A stretch of 64,000 nt of DNA, from assembly GCF_013401515.1 (NCBI RefSeq), contig NZ_CP058532.1:84858-148857 (forward strand), given 5' to 3'. A program made the position numbers and the translations under genes. The notes under the pieces are model-generated. The model saw only the letters and a program-made list of their open reading frames with translations. It was not told where the DNA came from and made no database searches. Shown here piece after piece: positions 28,919-37,138 of the stretch (the stretch's first letter is position 1; each line of letters opens with the position of its first letter). This DNA comes from Halorarum halophilum (GTDB lineage Archaea; Halobacteriota; Halobacteria; Halobacteriales; Haloferacaceae).

Positions 28919-29397
28919 GCATCGACTTCTCTCACCAGGAAGCCGAGGTGGAGCGTCTCACCGCTCGCGGCGAGGAGATCGGCGTGGAGTGGTCGCCGAG
29001 ACTCAGCAAGTGGTCGCTCATTCCTCCGGAGTGGATTTTCGACTACGCAGAACACGTAGTAGACGTACCACACGGGAAAGACGCGTATATCCAGCCGATC
29101 GTCCGCTGGAACTACAACCGGGGTAAAGACTGGATGGTGTACGATGGTCGGTGGTATCTCAAGATTCGGTACGCCGCGAACGTCGCGTCGGTCTGGAGGT
29201 ACCTTCACCGCCAACTCGCAACTCTGGGCCCTCTCACGTACATCGCGAGCGGGACTACACCCAACATACGGTCGCAGTCCCCGGGCACGCCTCTCAAGCC
29301 ACCTACGACTGAGTATCACTTCGAATGGGCACACCGAGACGATAACCACGAGGGGATCACGGTAAACACGCTCTCGATCGCGCCGATGGAGGAGTAG
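28915..29397 (+). CDS. 160-aa hypothetical protein
   Basis: MSIDFSHQEAEVERLTARGE. Unlike the neighbours it has many Trp and basic residues (VRWNYNRGKDWMVYDGRWYL, near residues 63-82) and a Pro/Ser-rich tail. It could bind nucleic acid; no family identified. It is followed directly by the first TGT-like gene. Confidence 0.65.
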   Translation: MSIDFSHQEAEVERLTARGEEIGVEWSPRLSKWSLIPPEWIFDYAEHVVDVPHGKDAYIQPIVRWNYNRGKDWMVYDGRWYLKIRYAANVASVWRYLHRQLATLGPLTYIASGTTPNIRSQSPGTPLKPPTTEYHFEWAHRDDNHEGITVNTLSIAPMEE

Positions 29398-29398
29398 G

Positions 29399-30451
29399 AT
29401 GGCCGTCGACGACGTGCCGGATGCGAACGCGGCCACTCCGGATGAACGCCTCGAACGGGCGATCTACGACCAGGAGCTCGACGCTCGCGAGGACATCATC
29501 GAAGCGTGCCCCATCGACATCTACGTCTCGTCGATCAACCCGTACTGGGGCTACCCACACAAGCTCATGTCGTACTACGAGACGCGGCCTGGCGTCCGTG
29601 ATTCGACTCGCCAGGTGATCATCGACTCGGGCAAGCGCAAGATCGGCAACATGAGCGAGATCAAGCAAGCGGCTCGCGACATGCATGCCCATCAGATGAT
29701 TCCGCCGGACCCGACGCCGTACACCGACGGGTACGATGAGCTCACGCCAGAATCGCACGCTGAAGAGCTGGCCGAGCACTACTGGGACTGGTACACAGAC
29801 GACATCGACACGCGGTTGTTGATGCCGATTCACCCGCCGTTCACTCACTTCGTCGACGAGCTCCGTCACTGGGACCCAGGGCGTATCCTCGGCTTCGAAG
29901 ACGACCCGTACTTCGACTACCCGAAGACGGCGGCCGAAGAAGAACGGTACCTCGCTGGCGTAGAGCACTTCTCGCTGACGTACGACCTGATCGATGCGGT
30001 CGATGGGGTAGCTGTTGGCGGGCTCTTGAGCCTGGGCGTCCACGAGCAGATTGCGGCGCTGAAAGCCGTCCGGAACGCGGTCGGCCCCGACAGCCACGTT
30101 CACGCACTCTCCCCGACGCCACGCCCGGAGATGCTCCTGTTCTTACGCAAGAACCCGGGAGTGATCGACTCGTTCGATCTCTCGACGCCCGAGACGGCAC
30201 CTGGTGGGAACAAGCTCCCGGACGTTCGGTTCTACCCGCAGATCGAATATCTGTTCCCGCCAGCCCATGCCAACATCACGCCGATCCGTGGCGTGGCCTC
30301 GACGATGATCGCCCTCCTGCTCAACTTCTGGCTGAGCCCGTGGGTGAAAGAGGAGGCGCTGATGGAGATGCTCGACGAGCACTACGAGTGGGTCGAGCCA
30401 GAACCGGATGGACAGACCGATCTCGACGGGTTCGACAATGGGGACGACTGA
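29399..30451 (+). CDS. TGT/DpdA-like protein 1
   Basis: The 350-aa protein has features of the tRNA-guanine transglycosylase superfamily TIM barrel: QVIIDSGKRKIGN (residues about 72-84), VAVGGLLSLGVHEQIAALKA (about 204-223), and FDLSTPETAPGGNKLPD. The family exchanges a guanine for a 7-deazaguanine base; DpdA members act on phage DNA. Only part of the usual catalytic set is apparent, and no zinc site is seen. The following gene encodes a second, zinc-containing relative, so this may be a partner subunit. The gene overlaps that one by 14 bases. Confidence 0.65.
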   Translation: MAVDDVPDANAATPDERLERAIYDQELDAREDIIEACPIDIYVSSINPYWGYPHKLMSYYETRPGVRDSTRQVIIDSGKRKIGNMSEIKQAARDMHAHQMIPPDPTPYTDGYDELTPESHAEELAEHYWDWYTDDIDTRLLMPIHPPFTHFVDELRHWDPGRILGFEDDPYFDYPKTAAEEERYLAGVEHFSLTYDLIDAVDGVAVGGLLSLGVHEQIAALKAVRNAVGPDSHVHALSPTPRPEMLLFLRKNPGVIDSFDLSTPETAPGGNKLPDVRFYPQIEYLFPPAHANITPIRGVASTMIALLLNFWLSPWVKEEALMEMLDEHYEWVEPEPDGQTDLDGFDNGDD

Positions 30452-31700
30452 CGCTCGCCCGGCCCTCCCGGTCGACGATCGGCCTGAGCCGAGTCGAGAG
30501 CCCGACCCGGCCGCGGTGACTCGCTTCTGGATGGGTGAGAGTAAGCCGTGGGTCGTCCTCGAACGACTTGCAGGGACGCGACTGACCGCGGGCGACGTTC
30601 TCTCCGAACACGACTACTACTCGGATGCGTACCAGTGTCTCCTCGAGTACGAGCAGGAGTGTGACGTTGACGAGTGTGTCCACGAGATCGGCGGCCGGTG
30701 TGCCACGTGTGGAACGCTCCGCATCGTCATGGACCCGATCGAAGAGCCGCTTTGTTTGGAGTGTGGCGAGCTCCTGTTCCGCGACGTCTACCAGCGGACG
30801 CTCGAGGAGTTCGTTCGGGAGACGCTGGCGTTCGATATGTTCTGGGGCGTCTCCTCCGGCGCCCAGCGAAAGGCGATCCGTGTCCTCTCACATGGGTTCG
30901 ACGAACGCGAGCCGGACGAGCTGGCGGTCATGCTGAACTACGCGACGAAGAACAACCAGTTGCTCACCCCGAAGGGGCTCGAACTACTGCTGAACGTCGA
31001 CGCCATGTTCATCGACTCGGGTGGCTACTCGTTCTTCGAATCCAAGGGCGAGTACACGACAAGCGACGAAGCCTACCTGCGATACGTCGCTCGCGCCCAG
31101 CCCGACTACTTCGCCCTGCGAGACTACCCGTGTGAGCCGGACATCTTGGATGAACGGGACACGACCGTCACATGCCACCAACAGCTCACGACCGAGAAGG
31201 CCCAGATCCTCCTGGAGTTGATGGACGAGTTCGAGATTCAGGCGATGCCGGTCGCGGTCGTCCAGGGCTGGGCTCCCTCGGACTACCAGGACCATCTGCG
31301 CCAGCTGTACCGTGCAGGTGTCCTCGATCAGGTGGAGTACATCGGCATCGGAACGCTCTGCTGTCGAGAAGACGTTGGTCAGATCGCGACGATCGTCAAG
31401 GCCGTCCGTGATAGCGTTGGCCCGGACTTCAAGATCCACGGCTTTGGCGTCAAGCGAGAGGCGTTAGAGCGACCGGACGTCGTCGAGAATCTGGACTCGG
31501 CGGACACACTCGCGTATTCGATGAAACCGATGTACGATTCCATCGCGACTGGTGGCATCGTCTCGAACACCTGGAAACACGAGGCGCGTGGGTTCCTGGA
31601 CTACTACGCGACCGTCCACCACTCACTCAACATGATCGAGGCGGGCGAGGCGGACGATGATGTCGTCGCACAACAGACGTTCTCCTCCTATGGGGACTGA
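30438..31700 (+). CDS. dpdA: TGT/DpdA-like protein 2, zinc-containing
   Basis: The 420-aa protein has an N-terminal domain with CATC and CLEC (residues about 87-90 and 108-111), a likely zinc ribbon. It is followed by a TGT-like barrel: MFIDSGGYSFFESKGEYTTS (about 192-211), FALRDYPCEPDI (about 226-237), a central strand AMPVAVVQGW and YIGIGTLCCREDVGQIATIV (about 295-314). These correspond to the substrate-binding Asp, the nucleophile region and the Gly-rich loop of DpdA proteins. I infer insertion of a 7-deazaguanine (from host preQ0) into viral DNA to resist host nucleases. No preQ0-synthesis gene is in the window; haloarchaea have their own for archaeosine. The start is set by overlap with the previous gene. 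Confidence 0.75.
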   Translation: MGTTDARPALPVDDRPEPSREPDPAAVTRFWMGESKPWVVLERLAGTRLTAGDVLSEHDYYSDAYQCLLEYEQECDVDECVHEIGGRCATCGTLRIVMDPIEEPLCLECGELLFRDVYQRTLEEFVRETLAFDMFWGVSSGAQRKAIRVLSHGFDEREPDELAVMLNYATKNNQLLTPKGLELLLNVDAMFIDSGGYSFFESKGEYTTSDEAYLRYVARAQPDYFALRDYPCEPDILDERDTTVTCHQQLTTEKAQILLELMDEFEIQAMPVAVVQGWAPSDYQDHLRQLYRAGVLDQVEYIGIGTLCCREDVGQIATIVKAVRDSVGPDFKIHGFGVKREALERPDVVENLDSADTLAYSMKPMYDSIATGGIVSNTWKHEARGFLDYYATVHHSLNMIEAGEADDDVVAQQTFSSYGD

Positions 31701-31757
31701 TACAAACGAGGGACACCCGGCCCAGTCTTGCGATTTAGATAGGTAAGAAAACAGAAA

Positions 31758-31830
31758 CTTATTTACTCTCACCCTGCTTACTAATAGGTACCACTCAGCG
31801 TGGAACCTGGGTGATGTGGAACGGAGTTCC
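31758..31830 (+). promoter_or_regulatory. promoter and structured leader of the 31832 operon
   Basis: TATA-like CTTATTTA at 31758-31765 predicts an RNA start near AGGTACC (31786). A nested stem, AGGT/ACCT (31786-31789 with 31805-31808) and CCAC/GTGG (31791-31794 with 31800-31803), is followed by GGAACGGAGT (31818-31827) and ATG 31832. Confidence 0.6.
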
Positions 31831-31831
31831 T

Positions 31832-32965
31832 ATGGAGAGAGAAGGACCAGATACGTACGACGAGCCCGGTCACGACCGGGCAACAGGTATCGACGATCCG
31901 GTGACTGACGCCGAGTATGGCGATCAGGGTTACCGGCCGGAAGACGACATCGACCCGAGCGAGGGCGACCCGTTCGAGTACTCAATGGAGGATGAGTACG
32001 CGGTCGACGCCGATGAGTTCGGTCCCGGAAACGAGAACTACGGAACGTACTGTGCCGACGATCACGAGCACGCGGCTCGCCAGGCGCAGGACGAGCACCC
32101 GGACGAGGACCTGAGTAGCGTGTACGTCACGCACGTCGAGACGGGTGAGGCCAAGCGCGTCGAGCTCGGCTCGTCTGATGAGGATGACGGAATGTTGGGT
32201 GACGAGTTCGTCGAGAACCTCGAGCAGAACGCAGAAGACCCGCTTCTGGAGCTCCTCGACGAGGCACCCGAGTCGAACGTGACGCTGACCACGTGCGAGG
32301 CGTACATGGAGGCGCACGACGACCAGTGGACGCTCCTCTCGGTCACGGACGAGGGTGATAGCCTGTTCTACCTGCGCGACACCGAGCAGGCGTTCAGCAA
32401 CGTGCTCAACGCCGCCCGCGCGCTCGCCGAGTACAACCAGTACCCGAAGGAGCGCGTCGGGATCGTGACCGTCACGCTCGCTGTCCCGTACCTTCAGGCG
32501 CGGAACGACGAGCGAGAAGACGAAGAGTCGATCGTCCGAAGCACGGTGATCGATCAGCTCGACGGAGGCGTTCACCCGTCGATCGTCACTGATTTCAGCA
32601 TCGTCGAACGCGTCGACGGGGTTGAGTTCGATGCGGAGGATATCGAGGGAAACTCGTTCGACGTCCGGACCGCCCTCGACGCGATCCACCGATCCCCGGA
32701 GCCGTCTGGTGCGGGTGGGGATGGGCCTTCGCTGGCCCCTGAGCCCCAGGACTCGGTCCCGGACATGCTCGACATCGTCACCTGGCATGATGGCTCCAGC
32801 GCCCGCAAGGGTGAGGTCGTCTCGATCGATCTCGACGGAGGTGAGCCCACCGTCATGGTCGACGACTACTACACGAAGGCCAGTGACAGGGTGCTGGTCA
32901 GCGACATCGAAGACATCGAAACGCCAGAGTACAAAGAGACGCCCGACCACGAGGTGTTCAACTGA
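31832..32965 (+). CDS. 377-aa acidic hypothetical protein
   Basis: The first 115 residues are very acidic and probably disordered (DDIDPSEGDPFEYSMEDEYA). The middle is alpha/beta with a helical stretch (ALAEYNQYPKERVGIVTVTL), and the C-terminal 70 residues form a beta-rich domain (DIVTWHDGSSARKGEVVSID), perhaps SH3- or Tudor-like. No family recognised. Start 31832 is chosen because the in-frame ATGs at 31811-31814 precede the GGAACGGAGT element. Confidence 0.65.
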   Translation: MEREGPDTYDEPGHDRATGIDDPVTDAEYGDQGYRPEDDIDPSEGDPFEYSMEDEYAVDADEFGPGNENYGTYCADDHEHAARQAQDEHPDEDLSSVYVTHVETGEAKRVELGSSDEDDGMLGDEFVENLEQNAEDPLLELLDEAPESNVTLTTCEAYMEAHDDQWTLLSVTDEGDSLFYLRDTEQAFSNVLNAARALAEYNQYPKERVGIVTVTLAVPYLQARNDEREDEESIVRSTVIDQLDGGVHPSIVTDFSIVERVDGVEFDAEDIEGNSFDVRTALDAIHRSPEPSGAGGDGPSLAPEPQDSVPDMLDIVTWHDGSSARKGEVVSIDLDGGEPTVMVDDYYTKASDRVLVSDIEDIETPEYKETPDHEVFN

Positions 32966-33345
32966 TGGGGTTGCTCGTTCGGCTCTGGCACTCGGTGACG
33001 GGCTCTTCGGGGTCTGACTCCCACTCCTCGAAGGCTGACCAGCAGAGCTCGGAGCCCGAGACGGACTCCCCGCCGGAACCAACGATGGTCAGGACGCCCG
33101 ACGTGGGCGATATCGTCACTGGTGAGACGGAACAGGGACAGGTCGAGGCGATCGTCGAGCGGATCGACTACCCCGACGCGGGCGCTCCGATCGTCTACAT
33201 CGACGAATACCCGTACGCACTCCCGCTCGACAACTTCACCAGTGTTCACACGCCGGGCGAGAAGACCCTCCCCGAGCATGCTGTGTTCGGAACTGACCCA
33301 CCGGAGCACCCGGTGTTCGAACCCGACGATGAGGTACCGGCATGA
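32965..33345 (+). CDS. 126-aa hypothetical protein
   Basis: A short amphipathic N-terminus (MGLLVRLWHSVTG), a Ser/Glu/Pro linker (residues 14-40), then a beta-rich C-terminal domain (VGDIVTGETEQGQVEAIVER) similar in style to the end of the preceding protein. The first residues could insert at a membrane. One-base overlap with the preceding stop (TGATG). Confidence 0.65.
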   Translation: MGLLVRLWHSVTGSSGSDSHSSKADQQSSEPETDSPPEPTMVRTPDVGDIVTGETEQGQVEAIVERIDYPDAGAPIVYIDEYPYALPLDNFTSVHTPGEKTLPEHAVFGTDPPEHPVFEPDDEVPA

Positions 33346-33668
33346 GCAACGTCATCCAGCGAGTCGAGCGTCGGGAGGTCGACGACTGGGGGTTCATCGT
33401 TGGCTTCAGCCACGCGTTGTACGGGGCGCTCACGCCCGACGGGAAGATTATCGCCTTCATCGGGTGGTGGCAATCCACGTATGCGACGCAGGCGCACTTG
33501 GCGACTGTTCGTGGAATCGCGGATGAGGAATACCGAGGGCGACCGCAACTCGACGGTGACACGGTCGTCGTCAACACGGCCTCGAGCCAGGTTCCAGAAG
33601 TGCTCCCGCCGTCCATGTACGAGTTCGCAACTCACGAGACAGCCGCGGCTCACGGGGTGGTGGCATAA
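33342..33668 (+). CDS. 108-aa hypothetical protein
   Basis: MSNVIQRVERREVDDWGFIV. Hydrophobic and aromatic core (ALTPDGKIIAFIGWWQSTYA) with acidic loops; no obvious membrane topology. Overlaps both neighbours. Function unknown. Confidence 0.65.
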   Translation: MSNVIQRVERREVDDWGFIVGFSHALYGALTPDGKIIAFIGWWQSTYATQAHLATVRGIADEEYRGRPQLDGDTVVVNTASSQVPEVLPPSMYEFATHETAAAHGVVA

Positions 33669-33988
33669 TGGGGTCTGTCGAGTTCGGTGAAGTCGAGTCG
33701 GTCAACGACGCCGCAGACAAGCAACCCGACGACACGGTCGACCACGTCCCTGACAACATGGCGCCGCACTTCGCTGGCGCGTACAAGAAGGGCGCACTGG
33801 CTCGCCGTGCTGGAGAGAGTAAGACGGCGAACCCGTACGACGCCCGGTACAACCCGAACTCGTGTATGGGCGGAGAGTGGGGTCACGTCTGGTCGAACGC
33901 CTGGCGACTCGGCTACAAGAACGAGAGCCGGAAGGAGGACGGCGACCGACTGATCGGCTACAACAAAGCATGGAAGATGGGGCGCTGA
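33668..33988 (+). CDS. 106-aa RMF/CrpP-like protein
   Basis: The centre reads FAGAYKKGALARRAGESKTA, NPYDARYNPNSCMGG, then WSNAWRLGYKNE. The spacing A-Y-x-x-G-x-x-A-x-x-x-G, N-P-Y and W-x-x-G-[WY] is that of ribosome modulation factor and CrpP-like short proteins. An archaeal virus homologue might bind the ribosome or nucleic acid; this is inference from pattern only. TGATG and TAATG one-base overlaps join it to both neighbours. Confidence 0.5.
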   Translation: MGSVEFGEVESVNDAADKQPDDTVDHVPDNMAPHFAGAYKKGALARRAGESKTANPYDARYNPNSCMGGEWGHVWSNAWRLGYKNESRKEDGDRLIGYNKAWKMGR

Positions 33989-34191
33989 TGGCGTCGGCTG
34001 ATTCGGTCCCTGACTCCCACCCTCCGGAGGCCGACACCGAGGATTCGGAGGCCGTGCCGGACGAGCTCAAGTGCTACAACTTCGACGCGTGCGGAAACGC
34101 GACTCCAGGCCCGTCTAACGGGTCGTGTGACGAGTGTATCGACGAGGCTCGCACCCGTGGACGGGGTCACGAGCTGGGATCGGACGAGTAA
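33988..34191 (+). CDS. 67-aa Cys-pair zinc-finger-like protein
   Basis: The N-terminal half is acidic and disordered; the C-terminal half has CYNFDAC (residues about 29-35) and CDEC (47-50), a four-cysteine site as in small zinc ribbons. Start 33988 shares a base with the preceding stop. Function unknown. Confidence 0.65.
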   Translation: MASADSVPDSHPPEADTEDSEAVPDELKCYNFDACGNATPGPSNGSCDECIDEARTRGRGHELGSDE

Positions 34192-34332
34192 CCATGACAC
34201 ACATTGAACAGCGGCCCTCACCGCCGGGGCGGGGTGCAACAGCCACGCGAACTGAATCGACTGAACTGTGCTGGTCGCTCACGCGATCGGCCCGAACTGA
34301 ATCGAATCCCTGTACCAAGGTGAAAAACACAT
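34192..34332. promoter_or_regulatory. spacer with direct repeat upstream of 34333 gene
   Basis: CGAACTGAATCGA is repeated exactly at 34248-34260 and 34293-34305, 45 bases apart, just before AAAAACACATATGG at the next start. It may be an operator. No TATA box is clear and no gene is seen. Confidence 0.4.
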
Positions 34333-34785
34333 ATGGCGCAACACACTCGCCCGTATCCCTACGTAGAGTCTCGCCGGAACAAACAGCTCATGGCCCTGCA
34401 CGAGAAGGGGCCGCTACTCGGAGACGAGCTCCCGAACGGCGCACGATTTACCCCGCAGGCCCGCCGGTACGTCGGTGGACTGCACCCGCCCTGGGGTCGG
34501 GGCCAGTCGGTATGGTACCTCTGGGGCGACGAGCGAGCCGCAATGAAGCGGTTCGTTCAACAGTACGAAGACGAGATACGGGAGACAATGGATGCGAAGA
34601 ACAACGCGCTATCGACGCGGCTCGACGACGCGCTCTGGCGGATGCTCTGCGAAGAGTTCTTCTGGCTGGTATCGACCGAAGACGAGCGAACGGAGATAGC
34701 GAAGCAACAACGAAAGACCAGATCCAAGCAGATCCAGGACGAGATCGACGCGGAAGCCGACGAGGTGGAGGAAGTCGATGTCTGA
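34333..34785 (+). CDS. 150-aa hypothetical protein
   Basis: MAQHTRPYPYVESRRNKQLM. The N-terminal half has a mixed, Arg-rich pattern (TPQARRYVGGLHPPWGRGQS) that might contact nucleic acid. The C-terminal third is a charged coiled-coil-like helix (KQQRKTRSKQIQDEIDAEAD). Overlaps the next gene by 8 bases. Function unknown. Confidence 0.65.
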   Translation: MAQHTRPYPYVESRRNKQLMALHEKGPLLGDELPNGARFTPQARRYVGGLHPPWGRGQSVWYLWGDERAAMKRFVQQYEDEIRETMDAKNNALSTRLDDALWRMLCEEFFWLVSTEDERTEIAKQQRKTRSKQIQDEIDAEADEVEEVDV

Positions 34786-35206
34786 CGACGATGCGGAGGT
34801 CGAGTTCGACGACTCGCTCGACCCTGGGAACCGAACGGTGTACTTCGAACGAAGTCAAGACGACGAGAAGGAGTACCCGGACACGTACCGGAAGGCATCC
34901 GTCACGGAGTTGGCATCGGGACGGGAAGTACTCAGAGTCGGTCTCACTGCGCGGCAACTCCAGGGATGGGCCGATACGCTCGGGGCAAAGCTCTCGGATG
35001 ATCGGCGTCGGGTCGGTGAGGATCTTGCGACGGTCGACGAGGTGTACGTGCTGTACCTCACGCGTGATGGTGCACACGTCGAATCGAAGGGTGTCGCGTT
35101 CACGTTCAACGCGGCGAAGAAGGCGCAAGCCCGCCTGAGAGACGACCTGGAGATGCCGTGGTCTGAGGAGATCGAGATCGAGACGATCCCGTTCTTCACT
35201 GACTGA
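34778..35206 (+). CDS. 142-aa hypothetical protein
   Basis: MSDDDAEVEFDDSLDPGNRT. An acidic start, then an alpha/beta domain (VYVLYLTRDGAHVESKGVAF) with a basic helix (FNAAKKAQARLRDDL). No recognised family. Confidence 0.65.
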   Translation: MSDDDAEVEFDDSLDPGNRTVYFERSQDDEKEYPDTYRKASVTELASGREVLRVGLTARQLQGWADTLGAKLSDDRRRVGEDLATVDEVYVLYLTRDGAHVESKGVAFTFNAAKKAQARLRDDLEMPWSEEIEIETIPFFTD

Positions 35207-35270
35207 CCACGGTGCCCGACCTTGCAGTAGATCAGTCAGCATACTAATCAATTGTGATTCATTCTAAATA

Positions 35271-35336
35271 CGGGTGACACCTACCCTGTATCTATATGTC
35301 TGTATAGTGTAATCGACGGGTGACCGACACCTAATG
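35271..35336 (+). promoter_or_regulatory. Bat-like gene promoter with repeated operator
   Basis: CGGGTGACACCTA (35271-35283) and CGGGTGACCGACACCTA (35317-35333) flank the TATA box TCTATATG (35291-35298). The second copy abuts ATG 35334. This arrangement suggests binding by a dimer and autoregulation. Confidence 0.55.
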
Positions 35337-36005
35337 ACATTAATTGCCGAATTTACGATGACGACGCCGTTGCTCCGAGAGGCGGGACAAATGTCATCAG
35401 GGACGCGTGTGACGTTCGAGGACTTCGCGATCAATACGAACTCGGTCGGGGATGCGCGTGAAACGGTGATATTCTGGGGAGAAGGGGAGAATCTCAACAG
35501 CTTCGAAGAGGGGCTCCGCTCGAACGGGTACATCGAAAGTTACGAGATCCTCGCTGATGTGCCACCCGACCATCGACTGTATCGAGTGACGTTCACGCCG
35601 GAAGCGATGTGTCTCTCATCGTATGCGCTCGTCATGAAGCACAATCTCGTCTTTACCGATGTTCACGGAGAGAACGGGACGATCCACGCCAGGGCACGTG
35701 TGCATGACCGCGATCGACTCAAGGGATTTCTCGCAGATATGGGCGACATCCCCGAGCTCACGATCGAAGTAGATGGGCTCTACGACGAAGTAGCAAACGC
35801 GGACACGTACACGAGTGGCCGGTTCAAGATCTCACCTGCACAGCGGAAGGCGTTGGAACTCGCCCTCGATACCGGGTACTTCGAAGAGCCTCGAGAGACG
35901 ACGCTCGAGGAGCTCGGAGATGAGCTGGGCGTCTCCGAAGGGGCGGTGGGTGGTCGCATTCGTCGTGGAGTACGGGCGCTCGTCGAGTATTATCTAAAAC
36001 AGTAA
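35334..36005 (+). CDS. Bat-type HTH_10 transcription regulator
   Basis: The 223-aa protein ends in an HTH_10 domain typical of haloarchaeal bacterio-opsin activator-like regulators: KISPAQRKALELALDTGYFE (residues about 163-182), PRETTLEELGDELGVSEGAV, GGRIRRGVRALVEYYL. The N-terminal 155 residues match the usual Bat-type sensor-like part in size. Host-derived regulators of this family are common in haloarchaea and rarer in their viruses. It would bind DNA near the duplicated CGGGTGAC elements in its own promoter and perhaps switch viral or host genes. An in-frame ATG at 35358 is an alternative start. Confidence 0.85.
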   Translation: MTLIAEFTMTTPLLREAGQMSSGTRVTFEDFAINTNSVGDARETVIFWGEGENLNSFEEGLRSNGYIESYEILADVPPDHRLYRVTFTPEAMCLSSYALVMKHNLVFTDVHGENGTIHARARVHDRDRLKGFLADMGDIPELTIEVDGLYDEVANADTYTSGRFKISPAQRKALELALDTGYFEEPRETTLEELGDELGVSEGAVGGRIRRGVRALVEYYLKQ

Positions 36006-36255
36006 TTGGGCCGATACGGTATTTAAAAGCTCTAACAGTAGAGGCCCAGGTTTAGTGTCTCACTGAGAGTGTGTTTACTCGGAAACGTGTCTCTGCACCA
36101 GAGCGTCCGGTTTGGTGTGAGGTCGGGGTAGAGATATCCCTCGGCGTGTATGTCCAGAATTTCTATGGGACATCGAAAATCACGAAGACGGTAGTGTGAA
36201 TTTCAATATAAGACTTCATACATATCCGAAGGTTTAACTTCTATTCGCGTATAGG
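36006..36255. other. non-coding stretch, possible small RNA
   Basis: No gene is seen. TATA-like GTATTTAAAAG (about 36017) is followed by small hairpins: TCTC-ACT-GAGA (about 36056-36066), CTCT-GCACC-AGAG (about 36091-36103) and GTCC...GGAC (about 36149-36168). A second TATA-like GGTTTAAC at about 36230 serves the next gene. Confidence 0.4.
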
Positions 36256-36300
36256 TACCACTACCCCTTCAGATAGGGGTCGTTGCCCTACCCAGGCAAC
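36230..36300 (+). promoter_or_regulatory. promoter and tandem-hairpin leader of 36321 gene
   Basis: After the TATA-like GGTTTAAC the RNA should start near AGGTACC (36253). Two perfect 6-bp hairpins follow: ACCCCT (36263-36268)/AGGGGT (36275-36280) and GTTGCC (36282-36287)/GGCAAC (36295-36300) with loop CTACCCA. ATG 36321 lies 20 bases further. Confidence 0.6.
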
Positions 36301-36320
36301 AGCTACCCACACCTCCCCAG

Positions 36321-36698
36321 ATGTCGACCGCCCCCGATGCACGACCGGTGTCACCGGTCCGTGCAGAGACGAAACCGCTGGTCCGCCCCACCGCCATCGC
36401 TGGCGATAGTGAGTACGTGGTCCAGTTCGAGATCGATCGTTCGGTTAGCTCGCACTCAGCGATTCAGGAGCGAGCTCGAACGATCTGGTCATCCCCTGAG
36501 GCGCTTCGCAACGACAGGTTCAGCGAGCGCCTCATCGCGTCCGAGTCGGGAGTAATCGATGGGATTTGTGGTGGCGTCCTCCGGCACTCGCCCGAGCAGA
36601 CGCTGTGGTGCGATAAGTACCGCGGTGTCCACCTCCTCGCAGGAGCATGGGCTGGATACGTCGAGGGATGCCAGCGTCACCACATCGAAGAACCATGA
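36321..36698 (+). CDS. 125-aa hypothetical protein
   Basis: MSTAPDARPVSPVRAETKPL. A disordered N-terminus, then helical sequence with Cys/His residues (IDGICGGVLRHSPEQTLWCD, VEGCQRHHIEE). Function unknown. Overlaps the next gene by ATGA. Confidence 0.65.
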   Translation: MSTAPDARPVSPVRAETKPLVRPTAIAGDSEYVVQFEIDRSVSSHSAIQERARTIWSSPEALRNDRFSERLIASESGVIDGICGGVLRHSPEQTLWCDKYRGVHLLAGAWAGYVEGCQRHHIEEP

Positions 36699-37138
36699 AC
36701 ACCGAACCCAACGACATACTCGAAGAACAGAAGGAGATGTTCACCGCCAAGAACGACGACTACCGCGACACCTGGATCGTGTCGGGGATGGCGCTCTCGG
36801 CGCTGCACAGCGAGCCGGTCACGCTCGAAACAGACATCGACCACATCGTGAACGGGAACGTTCACCGCCTGCTCGACAAGATCCTCCGCGGCTACAGCAC
36901 CGCGGTCATCAACGACGACGTGAACTTCGAAGCGGCCGTGGACTCGTTCCGCGACGCGGCCACCTACGCGGCGATGATCGCGTCCGCGCTCGAAGGAGAA
37001 CCGACGACTCGCCTCCAGACCGCCTACGACAACGCGCTGGGAGAAACGCCCGGCGTCCGCGAAGAGACGGTCAAGATCACGGCGCACGACGAAGCGTCGA
37101 CCAATGGAACGGCATCGGACACGGAGGCGGAACAATGA
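36695..37138 (+). CDS. DUF1599-like nucleotide-associated protein
   Basis: The 147-aa protein carries EEQKEMFTAKNDDYRDTWIV (residues about 8-27), IVNGNVHRLLDKILRGYSTA (about 52-71), and FEAAVDSFRDAATYAAMI. This is the K-N-x-D-Y, R-L-x-D-K-x-x-R, D-x-x-x-D-A-A-x-Y-A pattern of the DUF1599 or nucleotide-modification-associated family, related to all-alpha NTP pyrophosphatases. A role in nucleotide-pool or modified-base metabolism would fit the nearby NrdJ, ThyX and DpdA-like genes. Family assignment is from motif memory. Confidence 0.65.
   Translation: MNTEPNDILEEQKEMFTAKNDDYRDTWIVSGMALSALHSEPVTLETDIDHIVNGNVHRLLDKILRGYSTAVINDDVNFEAAVDSFRDAATYAAMIASALEGEPTTRLQTAYDNALGETPGVREETVKITAHDEASTNGTASDTEAEQ

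Noticed and set aside
34134..35138. 334-codon plus-strand frame overlapping genes at 33988, 34333 and 34778
   Set aside because: It is out of frame with well-overlapped acidic genes and encodes Arg/Thr/Ser-rich sequence typical of a GC-rich shadow frame.
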